Notes: a model not told the origin generated them from the letters alone. A stretch of DNA of 64,000 bases from Tumebacillus avium (GCF_002162355.1 NZ_CP021434.1:1148501-1212500), one strand, 5' to 3'; counted from the first letter of the stretch, positions 10,696 through 19,942 are shown. Numbers and translations are program-made.

Positions 10696-11100
10696 TTATA
10701 CAGCGCTCAATACGCGCAACGAATCGCGGTTCCAGCGGCGCACGCCAACCACCCGGTCAGCGCCCAGCGCACGGTACGAGCGCATGAAGTTCTGATTTTG
10801 CGCGACAACAACAACGCGGCCCACGCCGGCCTGCTTCAGCGCCTGTACGATCAGCGCGCTTTCCAGCCACGGCCCTTCAAAGACGACCGCCGTGTCAAAC
10901 TCGCGTTCCCGCAGTTTCTCGACGACATCCTGCTTGTGCGGGCCGACTTTGATCACGGGCGCCTCCACCTTCTGTTCGCGCAAAAATTGGGACGTTTGCG
11001 CGCAAAAATCCAAAAAGGCGCAGTCCAGCCCCAAGGTGTGCAGCGTTTGAACGAACGGCACTGCCGATTCGTCCATCGTGACGATCAGACAACGGTTCAC
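10696..11100 (-). CDS. Hypothetical protein, possible Rossmann/TrkA-N-like domain
   Basis: A 134-residue protein with alternating hydrophobic strands and helices (CLIVTMDESA, VIKVGPHK, TAVVFEGPW, RVVVVAQNQ, RALGADRVVGV), resembling the RCK/TrkA-N nucleotide-binding fold; the end RALGADRVV is like that of K+ channel regulators. The glycine-rich GxGxxG loop is missing, so cofactor binding is doubtful. The GTG at 11100 with GAGGGTG upstream is preferred over a GTG at 11109. No function is assigned. The neighbours give no operon context. Confidence 0.6.
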   Translation of the reverse strand: MNRCLIVTMDESAVPFVQTLHTLGLDCAFLDFCAQTSQFLREQKVEAPVIKVGPHKQDVVEKLREREFDTAVVFEGPWLESALIVQALKQAGVGRVVVVAQNQNFMRSYRALGADRVVGVRRWNRDSLRVLSAV

Positions 11101-11305
11101 ACATTTCACCCTCTTCTCGCATTGGCTTACGAAGTTAGCTGTCGGGTTCGGGTGGCAAGAGAGATCATGTTCACCCTTTCTGCCTGCAGGCAGAATTCAC
11201 CCCCATGTTGAGTGGGTCCTCCGCTTCCGGGTCAAGCCGGAACTCAGCCATAGATCAATTCAGTTGTCTCTTCTCATTATACATGATCCACTGGAGAAAG
11301 ATGAA

Positions 11306-11340
11306 GCGGAGACGAGCCCATTTTTCGGGTTCCTCTCCGC
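11306..11340 (-). terminator. Possible terminator downstream of ywlC
   Basis: A hairpin of GCGGAGA/TCTCCGC with an inner GAGCCC/GGGTTC stem, 13 bases after the ywlC stop. The T-run on the minus strand is weak (TTCATC), so efficiency is uncertain. The rest of 11101-11352 shows nothing else. Confidence 0.45.
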
Positions 11341-11352
11341 CGTTTTCCGACT

Positions 11353-12375
11353 CTAGGATTGAATTGCTCGGTGGCTCGCCGCTTTGCGCAAACGGTTCAT
11401 CACAGCCAGCCCCACGCCGGTCTCCGGAAACACTTCCGCATAGATCAGATCGGCGTCGGCATGGTCGAACTGGCGAATCGCATCATACAAGCCGGCCGCC
11501 ACTGTGGACAAGTCGCTGCGCCGTCCGCACGCGATCACCACATCGGCCGCATACGCATCGGCGCGCTCTGCGGTCGTCAGCACCCCGACGCGATGCCCCG
11601 CCTCCTGCGCCGCTTGCACCAGCTCGGTGATCTTCTCCAGATCGCGCGCCCCTTCGACCAGCCACATCTCGCCTTGAGGCGCATAATGCGTGTATTTCAC
11701 GCCGGGCGACTTCGGCGTCCCGACCCCGCTCTCCAACGCCGGATCGATCCCGACTTCGCCGATCACTTCCTGCAGCATCTCGCGGGTCACCCCGCCCGGG
11801 CGCAAGATCATCGGCGTCGCACCGGAAAAATCAAGCACGGTCGACTCCACGCCGACACCTGATGCCCCGCCGTCCACGACTCCTGCGATGCGCCCGCTGA
11901 GATCTTCCAGCACATGCTCCGCCGTCGTCGGGCTGGGCCGGCCCGAGCGGTTCGCGCTGGGCGCAGCCAGCGGCACTCCCGCCGCGTCGATCAGTTGCAG
12001 AGCGGTCACATGGTCGGGCATGCGAATCCCCACCGTATCCAGCCCCGCCGTCACATTGCGCGGGACGCTGTCCACACAAGGCAGTACGATGGTCAGCGGC
12101 CCCGGCCAGAATCTCTCCATGCAAAGCGCCGCTCCGGCCGGCACTACCCGCGCCAGTTTCTCCACATCCCGTCTGTGTGCAATGTGGACAATCAGCGGGT
12201 TGTCAGACGGCCGCCCTTTCGCTGCAAAAATCTTATCCACAGCCGCTGCGTCAAACGCATTCGCACCCAGCCCGTACACCGTCTCGGTCGGAAACCCAAC
12301 CACTTCGCCGCGCTGTAACAGCGCGGCTGCCTCCGCGATATCCTGTTCCTTGGTCTCAAAACGTTTAGTGTCCAT
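11353..12375 (-). CDS. ywlC: L-threonylcarbamoyladenylate synthase (Sua5/YwlC)
   Basis: Makes threonylcarbamoyl-AMP from threonine, bicarbonate and ATP for the universal t6A37 tRNA modification. At 340 residues it has both domains: the YrdC domain (about 10-215) with FPTETVYGLGA, KGRPSDNPLIVH, WPGPLT, RMPDH and PSANRSG motifs, and the C-terminal Sua5 domain (about 240-335) joined by SPGVKYTHYAP. The gene itself contains a perfect DnaA box at 12233 and several near matches (see the DnaA cluster). It is followed upstream by ywlB, as in Bacillus. Confidence 0.95.
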   Translation of the reverse strand: MDTKRFETKEQDIAEAAALLQRGEVVGFPTETVYGLGANAFDAAAVDKIFAAKGRPSDNPLIVHIAHRRDVEKLARVVPAGAALCMERFWPGPLTIVLPCVDSVPRNVTAGLDTVGIRMPDHVTALQLIDAAGVPLAAPSANRSGRPSPTTAEHVLEDLSGRIAGVVDGGASGVGVESTVLDFSGATPMILRPGGVTREMLQEVIGEVGIDPALESGVGTPKSPGVKYTHYAPQGEMWLVEGARDLEKITELVQAAQEAGHRVGVLTTAERADAYAADVVIACGRRSDLSTVAAGLYDAIRQFDHADADLIYAEVFPETGVGLAVMNRLRKAASHRAIQS

Positions 12376-12473
12376 CTGCTACCGTCCCTGTTCGTATTGA
12401 TGTGTCCTTAGTATAGCAAAAGAACAGGGAAAAACATGAATCATTTTGTCGAAAAAAAGAGGAACATAGGTTC

Positions 12474-12980
12474 CTATTTATTCACACTATCCACATGGGG
12501 GTGTGGATAACTTGTGGATGTATACGTTTTCACCAGACAAACCGCCTCCTGATTTTTATACGCCAGGAAGTGTGGGCTCTGGGCTACAGCTTCCGGAACC
12601 TGATCTCTGTGGATTGTGGAAAACCCGATGTGGATAAACAGGGGGGTAGCTGTGGATTGTGTGAGTAAGTACAGCTGCTGAATCTCCGTCGTCTCCACAT
12701 AAGCCACAAACAGCCGGATCAGCTCCGCGCCGAGGTGCGCGGTGTTCGCCCCTTTTTTGATGACCAACGAGCGCATCACCCCGTATTTGCCGTCGATGAT
12801 CTCCAATCCAACCGTCCCGACCGCCGTCTTCTGCCCGCCATCCTCCGCTTCCACGAGCAAAAAGCCTTCCAGCTGCCCTTCCACGCCGCGCGTGCTGACA
12901 CCCGCTCCGAGCAAAAGTCCTTGGATCGTCTCCAGATCGGTCTGTTCCGCTTTGCGAATCACAATGCTCATCTTATCCAC
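12474..12980 (-). CDS. ywlB: GNAT-family N-acetyltransferase (YwlB position)
   Basis: A 168-residue protein of the GNAT fold, which transfers an acetyl group from acetyl-CoA to an amine; the substrate is unknown. The N-terminal strand IVIRKAEQTDLETIQGLL and the motif around YGVMRSLVIKKGANTAHLGAELIRL correspond to motif A, though the usual Q/RxxGxG/A is degraded, so activity is uncertain. The start is GTG (12980) or ATG (12971); AGAGG suits the GTG better. The 3' end is full of DnaA boxes, which shapes its C-terminal peptide. It lies between ywlC and spoIIR, as ywlB does in Bacillus. Confidence 0.75.
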   Translation of the reverse strand: MDKMSIVIRKAEQTDLETIQGLLLGAGVSTRGVEGQLEGFLLVEAEDGGQKTAVGTVGLEIIDGKYGVMRSLVIKKGANTAHLGAELIRLFVAYVETTEIQQLYLLTQSTATPLFIHIGFSTIHRDQVPEAVAQSPHFLAYKNQEAVCLVKTYTSTSYPHPHVDSVNK

Positions 12981-13049
12981 ACGTCCTCTCCGCTTGGTTA
13001 CTCTATCTCTATGAAAGGGCGTGCTAGATTATGAACAAAAGAAAATAGG

Positions 13050-13090
13050 GAAAACCCGCACCCCGGAGTCACAATCTCTCAGGATGCGGG
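13050..13090 (-). terminator. Terminator downstream of spoIIR
   Basis: The stem CCCGCA-CC (from 13055) pairs with GG-TGCGGG (13082-13090) and one bulge; on the minus strand it is followed by TTTTCCCTATTTTC. It lies about 70 bases after the spoIIR stop. Confidence 0.65.
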
Positions 13091-13158
13091 CTTGTTTATA
13101 CACACTTTATGCACCGAGGGGATGCGGTGTGACGATTTTGCGAGATTTGGATGAAAGA

Positions 13159-13872
13159 TTAGGCGAAGAAACCGCCGATGCTGTCGGTGAGGCCGTCCCA
13201 CCAGGAGGAGACTTTGTCGAGGATCGCGGAGCGAACTTCCACTTCCTGCTCTTCGCCCGCTGCGTCTTTGACCGCGACGGTCGTGATCGCAGCCGTCTCC
13301 ATGTCTTTGGCCTGCACCGCATCACCGTTGCTCATATCCACAAAGCACAGCGGCGGGAACAGCACGCACCACCAGTTCTGGCCTTTCGCAGCGCCAATTT
13401 GGATGCGGAGCGCTTCATAAACGCCTGCCGGGTAGACTTCGGTGCCGTACATCTTGGTCGGGAACGGCACGAGGCCGAAGTCGGTCACCACCGGGTAGGA
13501 GTAGCCTTTTTCTGCGATCACGCGCTGGGCGATCTCGTTCATCTCCGGCACGGCCGCGCGGATTGCGTCACGCGCCTCTTCTGCCTGCTCGATGCCTTCC
13601 ACTTCCACCGCGATCGCCTGGATGATCTCGTCGCGAATGTCGCGCTTCAGCTGCTGGTCTTCCGCCGAGTCGCTGTTGGCGATGATGCGCAGGCGGATCG
13701 CGTCGCCCGGGATCGACTGCCCGGACTGGACCTGCACCTGCTCTTGCATCATGTCTTCGTCGATCACCACGTTCGCCGCCGCCGGGCCGAGGTCTTGCGC
13801 TTCGGTCGGACCTACGCCGATGCCGATCATCGTCGCTGCCAGCAGCAGCGCGACCGCCACCCGCTTGTTCAT
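13159..13872 (-). CDS. spoIIR: Stage II sporulation protein R
   Basis: The forespore-secreted signal that triggers SpoIIGA to process pro-sigma-E in the mother cell. The protein is about 237 residues: an N-terminal signal segment (MNKRVAVALLLAATMIGIGVG), then the SpoIIR domain with IPGDAIRLRIIANSDSAEDQ, the Lys-Arg-Asp-Ile-Arg motif KRDIRDEI, and PFPTKMYGTEVYPAGVYEALRI. The start at 13872 has GAGGCGG upstream and directly precedes the signal peptide; ATGs at 13911-13923 would add a charged tail and are less likely. No convincing sigma-F promoter could be read upstream. Confidence 0.92.
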   Translation of the reverse strand: MNKRVAVALLLAATMIGIGVGPTEAQDLGPAAANVVIDEDMMQEQVQVQSGQSIPGDAIRLRIIANSDSAEDQQLKRDIRDEIIQAIAVEVEGIEQAEEARDAIRAAVPEMNEIAQRVIAEKGYSYPVVTDFGLVPFPTKMYGTEVYPAGVYEALRIQIGAAKGQNWWCVLFPPLCFVDMSNGDAVQAKDMETAAITTVAVKDAAGEEQEVEVRSAILDKVSSWWDGLTDSIGGFFA

Positions 13873-14013
13873 GTTCGTTACCGCCTCGCGAATCTTCGCC
13901 CACTTGTTCATCATCCCTTGCATCCCCCTCGTAATCTCTTATGCTACGAGTATGGACGCGAGATTGCGAGTTTAAACCTAGCGACGCAAAAATTCTAGCA
14001 AAAAAATACTAGA

Positions 14014-14193
14014 TTAGCGTTTGCGCCCTCGTTGCGAGCGCACAATGCCATAAGCGATGCCGTAACAGACCACCGCTCCGCCCCAGCCGATCAGCGGAGC
14101 CTGCTCCACATAGTCCCGTCCAAAAGTGATGAACAGCGCAAACAAGAATCCCAGAAAGATAAACAGCAGCATCCACTTCTTATAGCTTGGCAT
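14014..14193 (-). CDS. Small two-helix membrane protein between prmC and spoIIR
   Basis: A 59-residue protein not previously listed because of its size. ATG at 14193 with GGGGAGAG upstream, 6 bases after the prmC stop, so cotranscribed with prfA-prmC. Residues 7-24 (WMLLFIFLGFLFALFITF) and about 34-51 are hydrophobic helices, and the C-terminus is very basic (RSQRGRKR), giving a hairpin with a cytoplasmic tail. I do not recognise a family. Its place between prmC and spoIIR corresponds to a small unknown gene there in Bacillus. Confidence 0.65.
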   Translation of the reverse strand: MPSYKKWMLLFIFLGFLFALFITFGRDYVEQAPLIGWGGAVVCYGIAYGIVRSQRGRKR

Positions 14194-14199
14194 TCCTCG

Positions 14200-15081
14200 T
14201 CACTCTCCCCGTCTGCCCCAGATCACGCGCCCGATGCCCTGCCAGTCCGGGACGATGCCCGTCTCGCCGGACGTCAGCTCGGCTGAGATCATCGCTTCCA
14301 CATCCTGATCCTGATGAATCCCCACTTCATAGGCCACCATAGCCGGCCCGTCCACAGGCCACAGCTTGGGCAGCTCGCGGCAGATCACGCGGTACGGATA
14401 CAGCCCGTCGTCACCGCCGTCGAGCGCCAGACGCGGCTCATGGTCGCGCACTTCCACATCGAGCTCTTCGCAGTCGGCCGTCGGAATGTACGGCGGGTTG
14501 GACACGACGATCTGCGGCCGCAGTCCCCGCTCCAAGATCGGTGCGACCAGATCCCCTTGCAAAAATTCAACCCGGTCTGCCACGCCTAAACGTTCCGCAT
14601 TGCGCCGTGCCATCGCCAGCGCGGCCGGAGAGATATCCACAGCGACCACCGTCGCCTCAGGCCATTCCAGCGCCAAGGTCAGGGCGATCGCTCCGCTCCC
14701 CGTCCCGATATCCACAATCAGCGGCGCGTCAAACGCCGCTCGTTCCTGCAAGACGCGCTCGATCAACAGCTCCGTCTCCGGGCGCGGGATCAGCACATCT
14801 CCCGACACGTAAAACGGCCGCCCGTAAAACTCCTGCTCGCCGGTCAGGTGCTGCAGCGGCACGCCCTCACCGCGCTTGGACACCGCCGTTGCAAAAGCCG
14901 CCCGGTGCTCCTCCGGAAAGGGTTCCTGAAACCGCACCAGCATCTTGGTGCGGTCGATGCCCAAAACATGCTGCAGCAGCACTTCCGCGTTGAACTGCGG
15001 CGAGCGGACACCTTTTATTTCAAAGAAACGGGAAGCCCGAAAAAGGGCTTCCCGAATCGTTTCATGCGTCCCGTGAGACAT
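14200..15081 (-). CDS. prmC: Peptide chain release factor N5-glutamine methyltransferase
   Basis: Methylates the glutamine of the GGQ motif of release factors using S-adenosylmethionine. The 293-residue protein has the N-terminal helical substrate-binding domain (to about 85), QHLTGEQEFYG, the SAM-binding loop VDIGTGSGAIAL (about 123-134) and the catalytic NPPY motif (about 195). Its ATG overlaps the prfA stop by one base (TAATG), so it is translationally coupled to its own substrate. GAGGAAG precedes it. Confidence 0.95.
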   Translation of the reverse strand: MSHGTHETIREALFRASRFFEIKGVRSPQFNAEVLLQHVLGIDRTKMLVRFQEPFPEEHRAAFATAVSKRGEGVPLQHLTGEQEFYGRPFYVSGDVLIPRPETELLIERVLQERAAFDAPLIVDIGTGSGAIALTLALEWPEATVVAVDISPAALAMARRNAERLGVADRVEFLQGDLVAPILERGLRPQIVVSNPPYIPTADCEELDVEVRDHEPRLALDGGDDGLYPYRVICRELPKLWPVDGPAMVAYEVGIHQDQDVEAMISAELTSGETGIVPDWQGIGRVIWGRRGE

Positions 15082-16157
15082 TATTCTTCCTCGTTTTGCG
15101 CTTTCAGCGCGTCGGTGCGCTCGACTTGGATCAGGGTGTTGATGATCTCGTCGAGGTCGCCTGCGAGGATGTAGTCCAGCTTGTGCAGCGTCAGGCCGAT
15201 GCGGTGGTCGGTCACGCGCGACTGCGGGAAGTTGTAGGTGCGGATGCGCTCGGAGCGGTCGCCGGTGCCGACAGCCGATTTACGAGCTGATGCAGCTGCT
15301 TCCTGCTGCTTTCTCAGCTCCATCTCAAAAATGCGGGCACGCAGGACTTTCATCGCACGCTCTTTGTTTTTGATCTGCGACTTTTCATCCTGGCAGGAGA
15401 CAGACACGCCGGTCGGCACGTGGGTGATGCGGACGGCCGACTGGGTGGTGTTAACCGACTGGCCGCCCGGACCGGACGAGCAGAAGGTGTCGATGCGCAG
15501 GTCTTTGTCGTGGATTTCCACTTCCACATCTTCCGCTTCCGGCAAGACGGCAACGGTCGCCGTCGAGGTGTGGATGCGGCCGCCGGAGTCGGTGGTCGGC
15601 ACGCGCTGCACGCGGTGTGCGCCCGACTCGAACTTCAGCTTGGAATACGCGCCTTTGCCGATGATCTGGAACACGACTTCGCGGAAGCCGCCCAGTTCGG
15701 TGTAGCTCGATTCGACCGTTTCGGTCTTCCAGCCTTGACGCTCCGCATAGGCGGTGTACATCTTGAACAGGTCGCCCGCAAACAGCGCCGCTTCGTCGCC
15801 GCCGGCCGCGCCGCGGATCTCGACGATAACGTTTTTCTCATCGAGCGGATCTTTCGGCAGCAAGAGGACGGTCATGCGGGCTCTCAATTCCTCTTCGCGA
15901 TCACTCAACTCGTCGATCTCCATTTTCACGAGATCGCGCATTTCGTCGTCGAGCTTCTCGCCGAGCATGCTCTTCGCGTCGGCCAGGCCTTGCACAACTT
16001 CTTTATATTCGCGGAAGACGTGAACCGTATCTTCCAGGTCGGACTGCTCCTTGCCATATTCGCGCAGTTTCTTCGGGTCGCTGGCGATCTCCGGATCGCA
16101 CAGCAGGTCACTCAGTTTGTTATATCGGTCTTCAAGCGATTGTAAGCGGTCGATCAT
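15081..16157 (-). CDS. prfA: Peptide chain release factor 1
   Basis: Terminates translation at UAA and UAG. The 358-residue protein shows the stop-codon recognition segment [23 protein letters not shown] (P-x-T motif) and the catalytic GGQ in [18 protein letters not shown]. The start was moved to the ATG at 16157, which has GAGGTG six bases upstream, instead of a GTG at 16166. The gene start lies inside the 3' end of the upstream DUF1385 gene (26-base overlap). There is no programmed frameshift, as expected for RF1. Confidence 0.96.
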   Translation of the reverse strand: MIDRLQSLEDRYNKLSDLLCDPEIASDPKKLREYGKEQSDLEDTVHVFREYKEVVQGLADAKSMLGEKLDDEMRDLVKMEIDELSDREEELRARMTVLLLPKDPLDEKNVIVEIRGAAGGDEAALFAGDLFKMYTAYAERQGWKTETVESSYTELGGFREVVFQIIGKGAYSKLKFESGAHRVQRVPTTDSGGRIHTSTATVAVLPEAEDVEVEIHDKDLRIDTFCSSGPGGQSVNTTQSAVRITHVPTGVSVSCQDEKSQIKNKERAMKVLRARIFEMELRKQQEAAASARKSAVGTGDRSERIRTYNFPQSRVTDHRIGLTLHKLDYILAGDLDEIINTLIQVERTDALKAQNEEE

Positions 16158-17046
16158 CTTTCTCACCTCTACTGGGATCTGACGCCGGAATCACGCATTT
16201 GACCGACAGGATCGCCACTTCGATCATGTCGTCATAGGGTTCGCGGGTCGTTAATTTTTGCATCAGCAATCCTGGCGATACCAGCCAGGTCACATATTTA
16301 TTCGTCGTGCTGCCCGAATACCGGATCAGTTCATAGGACAGCCCGGCCACCACCGGCAGCATCAAGAGCCGGAACAGGGCCATCTCCCACATGCTGAGCC
16401 GCGTGCCGGACAGAAAAGAAAACAGCACGATCGAGATCAACATCACAAATAACAAAAAGCTCGTGCCACAGCGCTTGTGAATCATCGTGTGTCGGCGGAC
16501 ATTCTCCACCGTCAATTCCTCGCCCGCTTCATAGCAGTTGATCGTCTTATGTTCCGCACCGTGGTACTGAAACACACGCCGGATGTCGTCCATCCGCGAG
16601 ATCAGCCAGACGTAGAGGAAAAACACGCCAAGGCGCAGCCCGCCTTCCACGGCGGCAAACAAAGCGCCGGACCCGTCGCCGGTCAGCCACTGTGCCCCGT
16701 ACAAAGGCAGAAACAAAAACAGTCCCACAGCGAGCAGAACGGACACCAGAAGCGACAAGGTGACTTGCCACCCTGACAATTCCTCTTCATCATCTTCCGC
16801 TCCGGACAGAGCGGCCGACTTGTTTAACGCCCGATAGCCAATCAGCAGGGAATCGTACAGCACCGCCGTGCCGCGCACGACAGGCAGCGCCAGAAACCGG
16901 GAGCGCCTGGTAAGAGGCGAGCGCGTTTCCACTTCCACGTGGATCGTATGATCGGACTTGCGCACGGCGATCGCGACTTTGTTGCCGCCGCGCATCAGCA
17001 CGCCTTCAAGCAGCGCCTGACCTCCGATGTACAATTGCGGTATCAT
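16132..17046 (-). CDS. DUF1385 membrane protein (YqhQ-like)
   Basis: A 304-residue protein beginning with the DUF1385 signature [15 protein letters not shown]. Four to five hydrophobic segments are visible (about 100-122, 140-155, 205-225, 230-250). The conserved [13 protein letters not shown] and GxGTSF-like [11 protein letters not shown] motifs are present. No biochemical function is established. The family often sits next to prfA and rpmE in Bacillota. ATG 17046 has GGGGAG upstream. It is the first gene of the DUF1385-prfA-prmC-small-protein operon, driven by the strong promoter at 17088-17116. Confidence 0.85.
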   Translation of the reverse strand: MIPQLYIGGQALLEGVLMRGGNKVAIAVRKSDHTIHVEVETRSPLTRRSRFLALPVVRGTAVLYDSLLIGYRALNKSAALSGAEDDEEELSGWQVTLSLLVSVLLAVGLFLFLPLYGAQWLTGDGSGALFAAVEGGLRLGVFFLYVWLISRMDDIRRVFQYHGAEHKTINCYEAGEELTVENVRRHTMIHKRCGTSFLLFVMLISIVLFSFLSGTRLSMWEMALFRLLMLPVVAGLSYELIRYSGSTTNKYVTWLVSPGLLMQKLTTREPYDDMIEVAILSVKCVIPASDPSRGEKDDRPLTIA

Positions 17047-17087
17047 CAGATCCACTCCCCGCATTTCGGGTATAGTATAACATTCTA

Positions 17088-17116
17088 AGTATAATAGAGA
17101 ACTTTAGTTCCGTCAA
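17088..17116 (-). promoter_or_regulatory. Sigma-A promoter of the DUF1385-prfA-prmC operon
   Basis: On the minus strand TTGACG (17116-17111), exactly 17 bases, then TATACT (17093-17088). The -10 lies 42 bases upstream of the DUF1385 start. Confidence 0.78.
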
Positions 17117-17195
17117 AATGGGAACTCCTCATAAAAGAACCAAAATGTGCAAATGGTAAGGGCAAGAATTCCCTTTTGGAAGGAGGGAACCCCCG

Positions 17196-18800
17196 ATGAT
17201 GAAATTATTTCGGACGCTGTTAAAGAAAGCGCACAAGAAACCGTCTTACGATGACCCCGGTCAACAGCCGGCCACTCTGCCCCAAGGCAAACTCGGCTCC
17301 TACGCAGAGAACGTCAAGCATATCCGGCAGATCTTCCAAGAGGCGATCGACGTCAAGATGCGCGATCTGCCGCCGGGCATGATCACCGATTCGGAAGTGT
17401 TTGTCGCCTATATCGAACCGCTGATTGCGATGGAGATGGTGGAATCCGCTTTTGCAGCCATCTCCGCGCTGACCAAAACGCCGCACAATCTGCGCCCGAA
17501 CGAAATCTCCGGTGTGATGGACGTCAAAAGGCTGGAGAATCTCGATGATACCACCCAGTACCTGCTGTTTGGCTGGACGATCTTTTTTATCAAAAGCACT
17601 GGAGACGCCTGGGCGGTCAACACCTACAAGCCGCCTGTGCGCAACATCGACCGCTCGGAGACGGAAAGCGTCATCCTCGGCCCGCAGGAATCGTTTAACG
17701 AGTCGATCCAGATCTCGCTGGCCATCCTGCGCCGCCGCATCCGTACGCCCGATCTGAAAGTCAAATTCGTCACCGTCGGCAAATACACCAAGTCAACGGC
17801 GGCGATCGTCTATGTCAATGACATCGCCCAGCAAGAATATATCGACTCGGTCGAGCAGCGGCTGCAGGCGGTCGAGATCGACGGCATCTACGATGCGGGT
17901 GATCTCGTGCAGTTGATCGACGACAACCCTTACTCGCCGTTTCCGCAGTTTCACATGACGGAGCGGCCGGAGCGGATCGCCTCGCATCTGCTGGAAGGGA
18001 AAATCGCGGTCCTCACCGACGGCTCGCCGTTTGTGCTCAGCGGACCCGCTTCGTTTATCGAATTCTTCCAAACCGGCGAAGACTACTCCAACCGCTGGGT
18101 GTCCGCATCGGTCATCCGCACCTTGCGCATCGTCGGTGTCGTCATCTCGATCTCGCTTTCCGCGCTGTATGTGGCGGTCGTCACCTACCACTATCAGATG
18201 ATCCCAAGCGACATGCTGGTCTCCTTGACAGAGTCGAGAGCGCGCGTGCCGTTCCCACCGCTTTATGAAACCCTGCTCATGGAAGTCACGATCGAACTTT
18301 TGCGCGAAGCGGGCGCGCGCCTGCCGACCAAGGTCGGGCAGACGATCGGTATCGTTGGCGGTATCGTCTTGGGACAAGCGGCCGTATCGGCCGGCTTCGC
18401 GTCCAACATCCTGATCATCTCCGTCGCGCTGTCGACGATCGCATCGTTTATCACGCCTTCGTACATCATGTCGGGGGCGCTTCGCGCCTTGCGCTTTTTC
18501 CTGATCATTTTCGCCGGGTTCTGGGGGCTGTACGGCCTGTTCATCGGCCTGCTCCTGATCATGCTCCACTTCCTGCATCTGACCTCGCTTGGCGCACCGT
18601 ACCTGTCGCCCTTTGCGCCGATTCGCATGAGCGACTGGAAGGACACGTTTATCCGCGCCCCGCTGCCGTTTATGAAATTCCGGCCGACGATCACCCGGCC
18701 GCGCCAGACGCAGCGCCAGGCCTTCAATTCCAAGTCTTCGCAGCGCGCCGTGCCGACCGATGCGGCGGTTGACAGCGATAAAGGAGGGGAACAGTCATGA
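17196..18800 (+). CDS. Spore germinant receptor subunit A (GerAA/GerKA family)
   Basis: A subunit of an inner-spore-membrane nutrient receptor. The 534-residue protein has a long N-terminal soluble region (to about 290) with the family motifs ETESVILGPQESFNES and RRRIRTPDLKVK, then five or six membrane helices (about 300-460), including PFPPLYETLLMEVTIELLREAG and GQAAVSAGFAS. The C-terminal tail is soluble and basic. GGAAGGAGG precedes the first ATG. It is the first gene of a three-gene operon with 4-base overlaps; which germinant it senses cannot be told. Confidence 0.92.
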   Translation: MMKLFRTLLKKAHKKPSYDDPGQQPATLPQGKLGSYAENVKHIRQIFQEAIDVKMRDLPPGMITDSEVFVAYIEPLIAMEMVESAFAAISALTKTPHNLRPNEISGVMDVKRLENLDDTTQYLLFGWTIFFIKSTGDAWAVNTYKPPVRNIDRSETESVILGPQESFNESIQISLAILRRRIRTPDLKVKFVTVGKYTKSTAAIVYVNDIAQQEYIDSVEQRLQAVEIDGIYDAGDLVQLIDDNPYSPFPQFHMTERPERIASHLLEGKIAVLTDGSPFVLSGPASFIEFFQTGEDYSNRWVSASVIRTLRIVGVVISISLSALYVAVVTYHYQMIPSDMLVSLTESRARVPFPPLYETLLMEVTIELLREAGARLPTKVGQTIGIVGGIVLGQAAVSAGFASNILIISVALSTIASFITPSYIMSGALRALRFFLIIFAGFWGLYGLFIGLLLIMLHFLHLTSLGAPYLSPFAPIRMSDWKDTFIRAPLPFMKFRPTITRPRQTQRQAFNSKSSQRAVPTDAAVDSDKGGEQS

Positions 18801-19942
18801 AACGGACAGAGTCGCACAAGTATTATGCGTTGCGCTCGCTCGACTTTTCCCAAACGGTGCTCTTTGTGCAGACCGTTCAGGTCGGCATCGGCCTGTTCAA
18901 CCTGCCCCGCCTCGTTTCTGAAAAAGCGGGCCATAGCAGCTGGATCTCCATCCTGATCGCCGGAGCGATCATTCAGGTCGCCATGATCGTCATCGTCAAG
19001 CTCTTGCAGCGGTTTCAAAATCTGGACGTCTACGCGATCATGAATCGGCTGTACGGCAAATGGCTCGGCAATCTGCTCGGCGCCATTTTTGCTCTGTACT
19101 GCGTGTTTGTGGCGGCGGTCGTCACCCGCAGCTACGTGGAAATCGTCCAGCAATGGCTGTTTCCGACCACCTCCACGATCATGTTTTACATCCTGCTGAT
19201 CCTGCCCACCGTCTACTGTGCGCTGGGCGGCGCAAGGGTGCTCGGACAGTTTGCCGTGGTCACCTTTTTCGGCACGATCTGGATGATGGCGCTGCTGATC
19301 GTGCCTGCGCAGGAGATACAAGGCGATTACTATCGTCCGCTGCTGGATTTTAAAGTTATGGAATTGCTCAGCGCCACCTGGCAGGTGAGCGTCTCAGCGG
19401 TCGGCTTTGAGCTCTTGATGGTGATCTACCCCTTTTTGCAATACAAAAAAAAGACCATGCTGGCCTCCTCGATCGGCGTTTGGATGACGACGGTCATCTA
19501 TCTGATCGTCGTGCTGATCTCGATCGGATTTTACTCGCAGGAACAGATCAAAACGATGCTCTCGCCCACCTTGCATCTGTTTAAAATCGTCATGCTGCCG
19601 ATCATCGAGCGCATCGAGCACATCGGGATCGTCACCTGGTCGTTTCTGGTCGTCAACACCGCCGCATCCTACCTCTGGGCGGCCGGCCGCTATCTGATCC
19701 GCTTTAACAAATGGAAACCAAATACCTGCATCTTGCTGATCGCCCCCGTTTTGTTTGGGATCGGCATCTATCCGACCGACATGTTGACACTGACCCAGAT
19801 GCAGGATCTGGCAGGTCTGATCGGCGTGATCATGTCGATCGCCCTGCCTCCGCTGCTGTTGATCACGGCGCTGATCTTCCGCAAAAAGGCGGAGCAGACC
19901 CCGCCAGAAGACCAGACCAAGGAGGAGGTGCAGGCTTCATGA
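18797..19942 (+). CDS. Spore germinant receptor subunit B (GerAB/GerKB family)
   Basis: A 381-residue protein with about ten membrane helices of the amino-acid/polyamine transporter-like spore permease family. It probably forms the germinant-binding channel subunit. The first helix segment QTVQVGIGLFNLPR is typical. The ATG overlaps the stop of the A subunit (ATGA), and GGAGG lies upstream. The protein ends in a charged cytoplasmic tail. Confidence 0.92.
   Translation: MKRTESHKYYALRSLDFSQTVLFVQTVQVGIGLFNLPRLVSEKAGHSSWISILIAGAIIQVAMIVIVKLLQRFQNLDVYAIMNRLYGKWLGNLLGAIFALYCVFVAAVVTRSYVEIVQQWLFPTTSTIMFYILLILPTVYCALGGARVLGQFAVVTFFGTIWMMALLIVPAQEIQGDYYRPLLDFKVMELLSATWQVSVSAVGFELLMVIYPFLQYKKKTMLASSIGVWMTTVIYLIVVLISIGFYSQEQIKTMLSPTLHLFKIVMLPIIERIEHIGIVTWSFLVVNTAASYLWAAGRYLIRFNKWKPNTCILLIAPVLFGIGIYPTDMLTLTQMQDLAGLIGVIMSIALPPLLLITALIFRKKAEQTPPEDQTKEEVQAS

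Larger units (their letters stand above)
12158..13115. promoter_or_regulatory. DnaA-box cluster spanning the ywlC/ywlB region
   Basis: Five exact matches to TTATNCACA lie in under 0.9 kb: 12233-12241 (+), 12502-12510 (-), 12629-12637 (-), 12973-12981 (+) and 13096-13104 (+, TTATACACA). One-mismatch copies are at 12158, 12183, 12487, 12615 and 13107. About two exact copies would be expected by chance in the whole 64 kb. The cluster covers the 3' half of ywlB and both its flanks. It is probably a DnaA-titrating or regulatory locus rather than an origin: no AT-rich unwinding element is seen. Confidence 0.7.

Noticed and set aside
12158..13115. Replication origin
   Set aside because: DnaA boxes are dense, but dnaA, dnaN and other origin genes are absent and there is no AT-rich unwinding region; a DnaA-titration site fits better.
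13873..13980. Sigma-F promoter upstream of spoIIR
   Set aside because: GCATA-like and GG-A-A-like pieces occur, but not at the right spacing; no convincing match.
17100..17195. Sigma-G promoter in front of the ger operon
   Set aside because: TCATA and a distant ATGGTA can be aligned at about 17 bases, but both halves differ from consensus; not reported as a feature.
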